The translations under genes were made by a program, and so were the position numbers. Below are positions 35,968 to 46,709 of a stretch of 64,000 nucleotides of DNA, piece after piece (the first letter of the stretch is position 1; every line of letters begins with the position of its first letter). A model generated the notes under the pieces. The model searched no databases. It was not told the origin of the DNA and worked only from the letters and a program-made list of their open reading frames with translations. The stretch comes from Sabellastarte sp. h YS-2021 (lineage: Eukaryota; Annelida; Polychaeta; Sabellida; Sabellidae). Location of the stretch: positions 3,906,001 through 3,970,000 of the forward strand of contig OZ024940.1 in assembly GCA_964017235.1 (NCBI GenBank), read 5' to 3'.

Positions 35968-37631
35968 CAGAATGTATTTCATTTAACTGGGAAATACAGA
36001 GAGATGATAGTGATTTGACGCATGTGTGATTTAGTAGTTTCCTCTGTTTGCAGTAAGGTTGTAAATGGAAAAAACAGTTTATCTGGTTGTCGGTTGGTTT
36101 TGTGGAAAAAAACCCAACAACCAGTCATAAACTTTTATTAGATGTAATTTTTTGTGTACTTTTTTCTGTCAAAGTTTCAATAAAATATTATTTTCTATTA
36201 TGTAAGGATAGAAATCTGATGGTATAATCTAGTTTTTTAACCTATGTACCTTTTACCAGCAAAAAGTACTACATTGTTTTCCTAAATTCATGAAGCTGTA
36301 TGCTTTGTAGTTTTTGAAGAGATTTTTCAAACAATTTCAAAACTGAATAATAGCCTGTTGTCTGCTGTTTTTTCCAAACCAGCAACTGGTTTTGACCATT
36401 TAATACCAACTGCAGTTCTAGTTTGCAGTAAGTATACCTAAAGTATATATGCTGGAGGAATGGTGGGTGGGACTGGGGTGTAGCTTTACAGCTTGGCTCA
36501 ATTTTAAACATACAGTACCCATAAAGAAGGTCCATTTGTTTAAGAATAAGGTGAACGTCGTGACCCAGGATTCACACACACATCGACTATAACTGTCCGT
36601 AGCAGTGGGAATAGGCCATAAACTGTCTGGGAAAGTCGACAACTGTGACCTTTACTGGGGATTGGTTCTATTCCAAGCAATCTGTTACTGTAACTTTGCA
36701 ATCTGTTACTATTACTGTACACTATGTTACTATTACTTTGCAATCTATAACCTCTGTGTCTTTCTGTTACATTTGCAAGTCAGTTAGTTGAAACTTTCGG
36801 GTGGCTTTGGCAGAGTTTGAATTTTTTGGGGAAAATTTCAGAGTATTTTTTAATAGTTTCACTTTCTCATCCAAGTGAATGGGAGTGTGGGGAGTTTACA
36901 GTGACTAACAGTATACAATCTTGACCAGATAGTATGCATTGTCTTCCTCCACCTCCCCACAACACATTAATATACCATCATACATTTTAAATGTTATATG
37001 GAAATCCTTGTTAATAAGAAGTATTTTTGTGGTCCTTTGATATTCCAGTCAACAAAGATGATCTTTTGTTTCATTACAACTTTGAATTCCAAGCCACCAT
37101 GTTAATTTCAATAAGAAAGGCCCTCCAATGGATTTAGTATTTACACCCAATTAAACTGGAATTTCTACTTTTGCGCACCAACTACATTCTGCCTAGTGTG
37201 TTATGATACATTTGTAACATACAACAGGAAAACACTTTCAGGAGATCTCTCTTAATATATAGAATTTTCTTTTGAGCAGAAATCAACATCAAAATCCTTA
37301 GAGAGTAATTTCCATTATTAAATTTTCCTATGATTTTAAGTCAGGTAGGACTTTCCTGAGGCCTCAATTTTCCACTGAACAAGTTGGCTTCTTTTAAAGG
37401 AGGAATTAAAACTATGACTAAAGATTGTAATAAAGAATGAGTTCGTTCTATTGGATCCAGTACAGTTCACTCTTCAAGGACCAGAAATACCCAGGAATTT
37501 CAGAGAACATATATTTCAACAAAAGAGGTTCTCTCAGGACATAATACTGAAGTCTGCTGTCTCTACAGGGGTTGAAATGTATTTACAGTAAAACGAGTGC
37601 TTGCTTAAGTTATAGATTTATTTTTTTGGTG

Positions 37632-37665
37632 GGGGGGTGGGGGTGGGGGGTGAGGGGGAGGTGCG
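37632..37665. repeat. G-rich low-complexity tract
   Basis: A run of G/T-G blocks in intergenic sequence. No other signal. Confidence 0.8.
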
Positions 37666-38527
37666 AGTCGATATTTGTGAAGTACAATACTTGCATTTAA
37701 TGAATATCACTGCATTTTGGTTTCTTTTATTCCAATGGGGTGGTGATTTCTTAAATAGGGGTTACAGATTTACTGTTGTACCATTGAATTCTATTGATTG
37801 GCAAGTGTTGAGATGAAGATTTTGTCTGCTGCTTGTTGAGATGCTAACAGGTGCCTGTCTTTGAATAACCATTATTACTGCCAAAAGTGGGGTTAGGTCA
37901 TTGGATGCTGTACCTTTGTTTGTCTGTTTGCAAAATGAATCAAGAAGTTATAGATGAATTTTGAAATAAATTTGCAAGAAATGTCAACAATGATACAAAG
38001 GCAAAAATGATTAAATTTTGGTGGTGATCTGGTTTTAGAGTTTGTTTGTCCGTCTGTCTGTCTCTGTGTTTCTCATTACTCCAAAACTAGTAAACTAGTA
38101 GTTAACCAAAGCAAGGAGCAATTAAATTTTGGGAAAGATCTGGATGATACTCTGGATATAAAAAAAAAATCCTATACTTTCAACAAAAAGTGCTATTTTC
38201 AGTGGTTTTTGGGTTGCTGTCTGAGACAATCATGGTCACGCTGTCCAATTGTGAGGGTTTAAACTAGAAAGCAGTATTTTGGTAAAAATTACTATATGGG
38301 GATACTCGACTGCTTGTAACGGTGGAGGCCTGTGCTCTGTGAGTGCTTTCTAGTTCACACATGGGGTTGGTGAAAGGTGAAAGTTCAACTTAAGGAAGCT
38401 GTATACTCGAATTGGCTTTCCGCTGACCTTTGCCTATTGTGAATGCTTGACCAACTCTGCTCAGTGGGACAGCCCGCTAAGCAGAATTTAACTTAAAGGG
38501 CTTTGGTTCTTTATGACTCAGGGCTGT

Positions 38528-39025
38528 TTTGAACACCAGCGAATATAAAAGATAGCACGTAGCACGAGTATTATATTGTTAATCTTCATGAGTGATATAT
38601 TTTTTTCTGTATATATCTAATGAGGGATATTTTAGTTTTATTATCCACCATTTTGCATGAGTTATGGCTTAAATAAATACATATTTCTAGAGAGAATGTG
38701 AAAAAGGCTGTCATATATACACAGACTCTATTGAATAAAAAAAACTTCAGTCTTCAACCTACGATTTCTCAGCCATTTCAGTATTGATTTTTATGCAACA
38801 AAATGGGCAGAAGCGCTGTGAAAAGATCTTTCTAATGATATATAACACATATTTGTAGGCTACATAGTTTCCGAGATATTAATAAAAACCCCTGAAGTTA
38901 TTGACACTGATTATCCATTATACAGAGACACTGTTGTACACACATAAAGAGAAATAGATCCCACTCTGTACATCTCCCTAAGTATAAGGGTGAAATATGG
39001 CTTGGATAATAAAAGTCTAATCTCC
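38528..39025. repeat. Dispersed repeat, copy 1
   Basis: Shares ordered blocks with 47035-47340 in inverse orientation (TTATCCACCATTTTG, TTTCTCAGCCATTTC, TTTTTATGCAACAAAA, GCGCTGTGAAAAGA, TTATTGACACTGATTATCC) and its right end with 50330-50462 in the same orientation. No coding frame or clear terminal structure was found. Confidence 0.72.
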
Positions 39026-39590
39026 CCCCTCAGAAAGAAATCTATCGTGCCAAACCTTTTTATTATTGAGTTCCCCGGTACTTGACACTGTAACAGTAAG
39101 CTCACTGGCTAAATAACTGCTGAAAAATCCCAGACATTTGTCACTGCTTCTGCTGAGAGTGGCCTCTGAATACTCGGGCTTAAATGAGTAGTGGTGGTGG
39201 AATGATGAAATGTGCACTGGATGAATGGTCGGTGACAGTTTGTGGCATTGTGGTCAGTCATTGTGAATAGTTTGACAAATCAGTTATATGACAGAAAACT
39301 TCTTTTCCACATACAAAAATTCCAAATATATTTATCATCATATTACATTCAATTTTTATACGTCAAACTGAGAGAGTTGTTTGATTAGTCTTTGTGACCA
39401 TAATTACAGGAAAATTGGTAATTTCGAAAGTGATTCTAAATGTCTGAAAACTTCATTATCAACCCAAAGTATTTCCAGATTGGATGTACACTCCTCCTGA
39501 AAGTATTTTGTAGTTTAACAATGAGCACCTCTTTTGTTTACTTCAGGTAACATTTACAGGGAATTGACTTAATCTAGGCCAGTTTTCTCT

Positions 39591-40126
39591 GGTGCTGATT
39601 TCACAAAGGGACTTAAGTCCAGATTTAGACTTAAATTTAAGACTTTGGTCGTAAATTTAGTCAACAGAATGTTAAGTCTGTGGTCTTAAATTTAGCGGAT
39701 TTTACAAATCAGCTAAGTCCATGAAATTGCTAAGTCAGTGGACTTAACTTTAAGTCTGGGAGGTAGTGGGCTTAAATTTTGTAAAGAGGACTTAAATATG
39801 GCCGCCATATACTTTTCTCCACTCAAAATTTGAAATGGCTGTAAATAAAATATAAATATACAGACCACCTCCTTAAAGTAGTCTTTGGGAAGTTTATATG
39901 ATGTAACAAGGTTTTCTGTTTCAAAACAGCACTTATCCTTAGATAAAATGCATCAAATGAAGAATATAAAAGGTCATATGACACAGACAACCACTGTGGT
40001 TATTTGATATTAGCTTTGTGAAATCCATTTCAGTCCCAGACCTAGCTAAGACCAAAGTCTTAGATTTAAGCCTCTGACTTAGTCAAGAACTTGGCTAAGT
40101 CTAAGTCCCTTTGTGAAATCGGCCCC
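39591..40126. mobile_element. Foldback element, about 535 bp
   Basis: The ends GCTGATTTCACAAAGGGACT and the complement of AGTCCCTTTGTGAAATCGGC pair with each other. Runs of GACTTAAGTC-like steps follow. The central 260 bp is the same as the core of the outer element at 21253-22555 (GGACTTAAATATGGCCGCC, ACCACTGTGGTTATTTGATA). Confidence 0.85.
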
Positions 40127-40211
40127 AGGGTTTTTCTTTGGTTTAAGGAGGTTTGATATCTAAGGACATTAGATGGTTTCATGATTGTAGTCTGTATTAA
40201 TGGGCCTTTTA

Positions 40212-40540
40212 TAATAATTATAATAATGATACTGGGCTGTTATATGGTGCTTTCTCTAATATTAGCTGAAAGCGCTTTACACAGTATTAGCCCAGCAAGG
40301 ATAGCTAGCCTTGGTAAATGGTAACCTTACCTATTGCTGCCATGCAATGGCGCAGAAGCCAGTATCCGTTATGGCTGGGTATCCACATTTTCCCCGGGGT
40401 GGAGAGAGAGGCACAGTCCAGGTTGACATCTTGCCCAAGGGTGTTACCCCACATAAAACAGCTGGCATCAGTGGGGATCGAACCCATGACCCTTGGATTA
40501 TGAGTCCAGCATCCTACCAACTGAGCTATATGAGACCCTG
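40212..40540 (-). mobile_element. tRNA-derived SINE with tRNA-Met-like head
   Basis: On the minus strand the head reads TATAGCTCAGTTGGTAGGAT, then CTGGACTCATAATCC (CAT anticodon position) and B box GGGTTCGATCCCC, like tRNA-Met. The acceptor stem does not close. The body contains AAAGCGCTTTCAGC and ends in an ATT-rich tail at about 40212. It is therefore a SINE and not a functional tRNA gene. Confidence 0.82.
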
Positions 40541-41584
40541 TAGGTCTGTAGCAGCAGTTTATATTGCATGCAGCTAGGTAGCGGGAAATTAAAAGAGAAG
40601 CTCAATGTATCTACCTTTACAGTAAGTTCTGCTGCTCAGGCTGCCGACAGCCTTTGCTATTAATAGGCACACGATAAAAAAAAAATTTACTGCAGAAAAT
40701 GAGTCAAGACTCTGAGAGCTACAGACAAGACAAAAAACCCAAACCCACGAATATCTGCCATACGCGGAAGTTATACTAAGGGGGGAATGGAATCATTATT
40801 GAGGACAATACTTAATTCTTGTTGAGAGTGCATAAAAACAAAAACAAAACAGCACATGTTGCTCGCGGGGTGCAGACAGACGGCGTAGGGTGAGGGGAGG
40901 GGGCCACAGTTTATGTGTGGGGCAAAAAGAAATATCTCAGTGAGATCTCTGAAATATGTTGAGGCTTTGAATATATGTATCCAGTATGTGTGGGTTTGGA
41001 CAATCTGTGTATTTTTAACCCTTTTTGGGGGGTTTTCAAAGTGGAATAATGATGTATAATAGATAGTAAAGATGAGTTTATCCTGAGAAAGTGAAAAGAA
41101 ATATAAAAACGACTGGATAATTGTGAAAAACCACAAGCCATCATTTTTCAAAATATTTCATACGGTTGAAATCTGTGACATGGAATTGGAGGGGACTCGC
41201 GGATATTTCTGCTTAAGCAGGTTTCCTGCAATTTGATATTTATTCCCAATTAGAAGAGAATTCTACTCACGATTGAGGCTTTAATTTTGATGCAATATTA
41301 TAGGAAGTTGTAGAAACCTGAGCAATTGAATGAGGTAATCTAGGGTCTGTGGACAAGATAGTACATGTCTATTATGTTGAATAGATTGCTTTTATGCAAA
41401 TTTCTGTGTATATATGTTACCAATGATATGTGAAGATGTGATGGAATACATTGATATGTACCGGTAGTTGTTTGGTTGAGATATCCAGGATAGAAAGACA
41501 GTTTAACTAAACCGGAAATCCTTGGATGACTGGCTGGAAGTTCAGGGGATATTAATCTCTTCCTCACAATGGAATTTACAACCA

Positions 41585-41672
41585 CCCCTCCTCAAGTGCT
41601 GAATGTTGAGGACCTGTCCCAATATATGACCCTGGCTGTTAACTGGGATGTCAAACCCCAAGTTTGACTTTG
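41585..41672 (+). mobile_element. SINE family C fragment
   Basis: GAGGACCTGTCCCAATATAT, GACCCTGGCTGTTAACTGGG and ATGTCAAACCCCAAGTTTGA match the 3' part of 59850-60005. Confidence 0.6.
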
Positions 41673-42652
41673 TCACAATCAACTTTAATAGAGTTTGACT
41701 CTAAATGTATCCTTCTGTTATTTAAAGGAGTGGATATCTCTGCCTTTACTTCAGATATGGAATTCTACTTACGGAGACCTCCACTTAGTGAGGTTTGGCT
41801 GTACATGGCAAGTGTCTCATGAATAATATGTACAAATCAAGGCATAGTATAACAGAGCCGATACTAAATACTGTCTGCCCTTTACTTTTAACAGGGCTAA
41901 CTCTGCTAAACAGAGTTTTATCTTAAAGGGGTTTCGACTGTATATGTCAAGTGTCTTGGCATGAATATACTAAGTAGGGATTGATTTATAGGGGGACATT
42001 ATTCTCTCGTATTTATTTGACTGGCAAGTAGGGGGAAAAGGTGTCACTGTAGACCCATGTACGGCGGGAGATGATTAAATTACATTGATTTCACACCATG
42101 AAGTACGAGACAGTGTATAAATTTTCCTACGTTGCAGTTTGAGTGACAGATAATACTTTTAAGCTTCTGTTTCCCTTATGCTGTCCACCGACATCTGATT
42201 ATACACAATCTACATTTCCATTTTTGCACTCCATTTAAGGCCAGTCTCACATCTTTACTCAATTGAAGTCAGATCTGTTAAGTATAAATTAAATTTAATA
42301 AAAATGACTGGATTAAGAATCGAGCGCAATTCCTGGCGTTGAAATTGTGTCAGAGTTTGATTTGAGGACCGATGAATATTAATGCATTGCTCCCTGTACG
42401 TGTTCAATAGGGCAAAAGGCTCTGTCAGGCTTCGATCTTTTAATTCCACAGAGCTCTTCCAAAATACACTCACAGTACAAGTGAACCTTGCTTATGGCAC
42501 CAGAAAATACTCCAGCTCAGAAATTCCAAGCCGTAGGCTAAATATCAAAATGGGAAAATGGTTTTCTTATACCCCATTCAAGCAACAGGCGATATAACAC
42601 GCAGTTATAGGCATTGGGCAAAACCTCCCCCTCCTTCAACTACTGTCTGAGG

Positions 42653-43048
42653 TAGGGGTGCAACTGAGCAGTCGACACTCGCCAGGCGAGGCAAATTTCA
42701 CGAAAATTCGATCCCAATTTTAAGAGTCGACTACTTGTGTGCATATAACAACTTATTGAAGTGGTTACGTTTTTTAGGAAATAAAAAATAAATAACATAC
42801 CATGCTGGTATTAAATTGCATAATCCACCATTTTTAACATAATATTAAGCATATTATATGATGAGATCAGCTAATTCAAGTGATTCAAAGCTTTTATCTT
42901 TATATTTTTGTTGTTTACGCCCGGAGCCGCCATATTGGATGTTGGTTCCTGTAATGGTGGATATTAAACTTTGCGAGGGCTCGATGTCGAGTCGATTTTT
43001 TTGTCCGCGAGCAATCGACCCGAATTATTTGTACTCATCACACACCTA
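42653..43048. mobile_element. hAT-like non-autonomous element, 396 bp, with perfect 8-bp target duplication
   Basis: Begins TAGGGGTGCAACTGAG and ends CATCACACACCTA. It is flanked by GTCTGAGG at 42645-42652 and 43049-43056. An 8-bp duplication and TAGGGGTG-type ends are typical of hAT elements. It has no transposase. Subterminal GTCGAC and TCGACCCG motifs occur on both sides. Confidence 0.9.
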
Positions 43049-43109
43049 GTCTGAGGTACGTATGCTACCTTGTGGCACAGTGGGGAAAAGTCCATTACCT
43101 TGCATTTCC

Positions 43110-43300
43110 TACGGAAGTTTTAAAATGTATAAAATTCCCGCCTCTGAATCTGGTACCTTGAGCAATGCACAGAGGAATGCAAAGCATGCACAGATGAATT
43201 TCTTGCTATGGTAACTGAAGGTGTGGTCCACAGTATATATAAGGTTGTGACTCGGTCGTCTTTCGGTGTGACACAGTGACATAAGCTGAGTGGAGGTAAT
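43110..43300 (-). repeat. Inverted copy of the core of the 3716-4287 element
   Basis: The complement carries CCGAAAGACGACCGAGTCAC, GTGGACCACACCTTCAGTTA and AAGAAATTCATCTGTGCATG, in the same order as 3990-4150. The terminal repeats are not conserved. Confidence 0.7.
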
Positions 43301-43560
43301 TGGATCAAGGTTGCATATGAACCTGGGATGGTAGTTCAAGGACAGTGTAGTGTCAATGATACACCAAACCTCGGAAGGTATTTGGAGGTGGTTCCGCTGT
43401 CGAGTAAAACCTCTAACCACGAGACATATCGCCTGTAGAAAGAATGGAGCATAAGGGTCCAATTTTGACTTGCACACAAACAGGATTTCTTCTAGCCAGA
43501 GGTTTCAGGTGAAATTTTAACCTATGTGGAAATTCCCCGTTAAGTAGATGTGATATGCTG

Positions 43561-43580
43561 CCCCCCCCCCCCCCCCCCCC
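43561..43580. repeat. Poly-C tract
   Basis: Twenty consecutive C residues. The length may be unreliable in assembly. Confidence 0.9.
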
Positions 43581-46500
43581 TTGGATTTCTATTTAATAGG
43601 CTTGAAATTTCATTTCACTATTTCAATAAAATGGGCTCGATTCTGGTACAAAATCCTTATTGTGCATCCTTGTTAGTGTATCTGGGATTCCTTTGTAATT
43701 TATAGAAGCATCGGCAGAACTTATAAATAGAATTTACAAGGAAAAACAACTGACTGACCTTTTCCTGGACTTTTTGAAGGGCGATAATAGTGTGATTTTT
43801 CTGCACAGAATCAGGACTCTATATTAGCATGCAGCCAGCTTACACAGCAATATATTTTCTTTTATCAGTCAGCCATATTGCTTGCAGATTGAATTTTGTT
43901 ATTTACAACTGGGAGTGCCAATTTGAAGGGTGTGCCAAATTAAGAAGCCAAGCAGTGCCAACTGTACTCGGAAAAAGTGACAAACTGTTGCAGTTTTTTG
44001 CCATTGACAGATCTGGGTGATACCTTTGCATGTGTGTGTGTGTTTTGTTTAGTCAAAGTGTCTGCGAGAGAGGGAGAGAGATGGATGGAAGCTATGGATC
44101 AATACTCTCAATACACCTAAATGTACTGGGCTACTCTGAGTACAGTGAGATGGGGGGAGGTGAGAAAACCCCGTCTACAGCGATATCCTGTGTAGCTAAT
44201 AGCAACAGCTGCTCATGGGGAAGTATTCAAGGTGGCATTAAAAGAGTGTTGTTGACTTGAAGTATGGCTGTAGTGAATATTGTTAAAATTGGGTTTTTTA
44301 TAGGGGTGGGGGGGTGGGGGGGCGAGGAATGTTTTAACGGAAAGGCCCCTGCTGTGTGGTGTAATTATTGATGAATGAATTGATACTGGAAATTACTGAA
44401 TGAAATGCCAACAGGGGAGATATTCATTTTTATGTGATTCGAATAAATTGTGTTTTGAAAGTTTTGTTTTATGGATTTTTCAAAATGTTTGGGATAGAAT
44501 TTTTGTTGGAAATTGTTAAAACAATGGATTTTTTTTGTTTCCGTTTATGTCAGTGATGAAACAAAGATTTCTGTGCAGTTTCTGATATCGTTTTGAAATT
44601 TCACAACGCTGGAAAGTGTGGTGAATTTCTGTGCTCGAGTATTCTCTCACAACTAAGGCTATGGTGAGGTACCTGGAAAAAGGAGCTGACTTTATTGAGA
44701 AACTCGGCATAAACTGGTGGACTGGGCACTGGTGAAACTATTAAAATGTTGGTTGTATTCATGAAATAATATGGGATGGGATGAAACCTGATATTCAAGC
44801 CAAATTGTCTGTATAATTTTCTTAAAACAATTTTTCTTAGGTTTACAGATATTTGACATTTTAAGTTGGACAACTTTGTTTAAAATATTGCCTAGATAAA
44901 GGGGACATTTTAGTTATCATTTAATAAGTATAACCTCAATTTAGTAGTATTGAGAGAGGGCTGAGAGGGGGGGGCGGATTTTGGGGTACACCAGAAAACA
45001 GAAAGGCCCCAGGGAACCATTGAAATTCACCCTATAATCTGGAATGCCTGTTTAAGGAGAAGTTTTTGTGCTGTCCCTTGGGATATCCCACCTTAACAGT
45101 AATACAAGCCAACAGTTATTCATAGGATGAAAAAGTTCATTAAATGTAAATTTTTTGTGCATTTGGTGTCATGTCTATAGGAATTTTGACAAACCCAGCT
45201 GGCTACTCAGGTACTTACATGACATCTGTGTTGAAATCCTCTGTTAAACCCTTATATACATTCAGACCAGTGTTACTGCTTTGATGTATGTATTAAGTGT
45301 GCGACACTTACCATAAGTATGTTGTGTTTACTTTTGGCATTACATTTAACAGAGGAATGGGAGAATTATGAATGACCTTGACCCTTCAACTTTAGAATTT
45401 AAGTGTCAAATAGTCAGTTACAACATAAACTTTGGATAGATAAAAATAACCTTGTACAGCTGGAAATGTCTGGGTCATGTGACTCGAGATTTGAGAAGTG
45501 ACTAAAAACTTGTGGATGTTACACTGTCAATGCAATCTAGGACATGAGCCTTCCAGGACTTGAATATCTGCCCGTTATTATCGGTGTGCCAAGAAACACC
45601 CTGAATGGTTCTGCCATGGCTAAAATGCCAAAGTACTGTGGCTTCATCCTTTAGGGAGGGAAGTTGTCAATTTTGATGGAAAATCTACTGTGTCCTGTAC
45701 AGGGTGAGACACATGTTGGCTCAGTAGTCATAAATAATACATTATAAACTATTTAACTTTCTTATACACCGTAGCGACTAAGGTTAAGATTGTAACGGCC
45801 TATACCCGAGATAGGATTCGATGCCAGACATACCTGATTACTGCAGACTCATACAAATAGCCACACAAGTCTTGCTGTTCAACACGTTAGGCTAATGAAG
45901 AATCCACCCAAGAAGTTCCAGTGTTAGTAGAGCTTGATATACACATATGTATATAAAAAAACTCTCACCTAATTGAAAAGGTGTAAGCTAGATGCACTGA
46001 GTGTGTTGATAAAGAAATTACTGTTAAATGATTGGATACCAAATGTGCAAGTGATGTAATCCTTTCTGATAAAACTTGTAAAATCTCAGCTGAGGAACTG
46101 TAAATAATTAACCGACAAGGTGTAACATGACATAATTATCAAGTTTCCACATGGCCGTTATTAAACCTTTGACCTAAAAATGGAAAATTGCGGACAAGAA
46201 TTTCATTTTGAAAAGGTGTAGATGTATAGTTATAAGAATGAGTAGCAAAGCCAAAGCTGCCACAGAAGATTTCAAAATGGCTGACATAACAAACTAGTAG
46301 CCACAAGGACCTAACCCTCTAGTGAGGGATATGACAATTTTGTTGAAAATCTACTCAAGTATTGTATGCAGGCCTGTGGTTAAGGACATTGAACCAAGGA
46401 CAAGTACTAGGCAAATTGCAAGTACAAGTACTGGTATCAAGACTACAGTAGCAGTACTTTTGACAAATTTCCAGTACTTTATGTAGTGTACAACTATTTA

Positions 46501-46709
46501 AAGTTTATAATGGATAATGTATTGAGGAATACAATATAAAACAAACATTCAGTGACTAATAGCGAGGTGAAAATCCATTCCATTTTTCTTGTTACACTTA
46601 GTAGCACGATAAAAATGCTGACTAACTTGTCTCAAATAATAAACTAGCAAGATCCACACCAATTTGAGAGAGAGAGATGTGTGATATCTGGCATGTATAA
46701 TGTCATAAA

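Larger units (their letters stand above)
27924..46709. other. Long intergenic region rich in repeats
   Basis: About 18.8 kb between translin and the chimaerin gene shows no exon I can identify. It holds SINE copies (29836, about 30094, about 30900, 34597, 40212), foldback elements (29384, 39591), a hAT-like MITE (42653), a dispersed repeat (38528) and simple repeats. Open frames in it are short and without recognisable domains. One weak exon candidate lies at 35758-35967. Part of the region may hold distal untranslated exons of chimaerin. Confidence 0.6.

Noticed and set aside
40470-40543. tRNA-Met gene on the minus strand
   Set aside because: A and B boxes and a CAT anticodon position are present, but the acceptor stem does not pair and a SINE body follows.
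43109-43477. 122-codon minus-strand frame
   Set aside because: Overlaps the dispersed copy of the 3716-4287 element; no domain, and two frames are similarly open.
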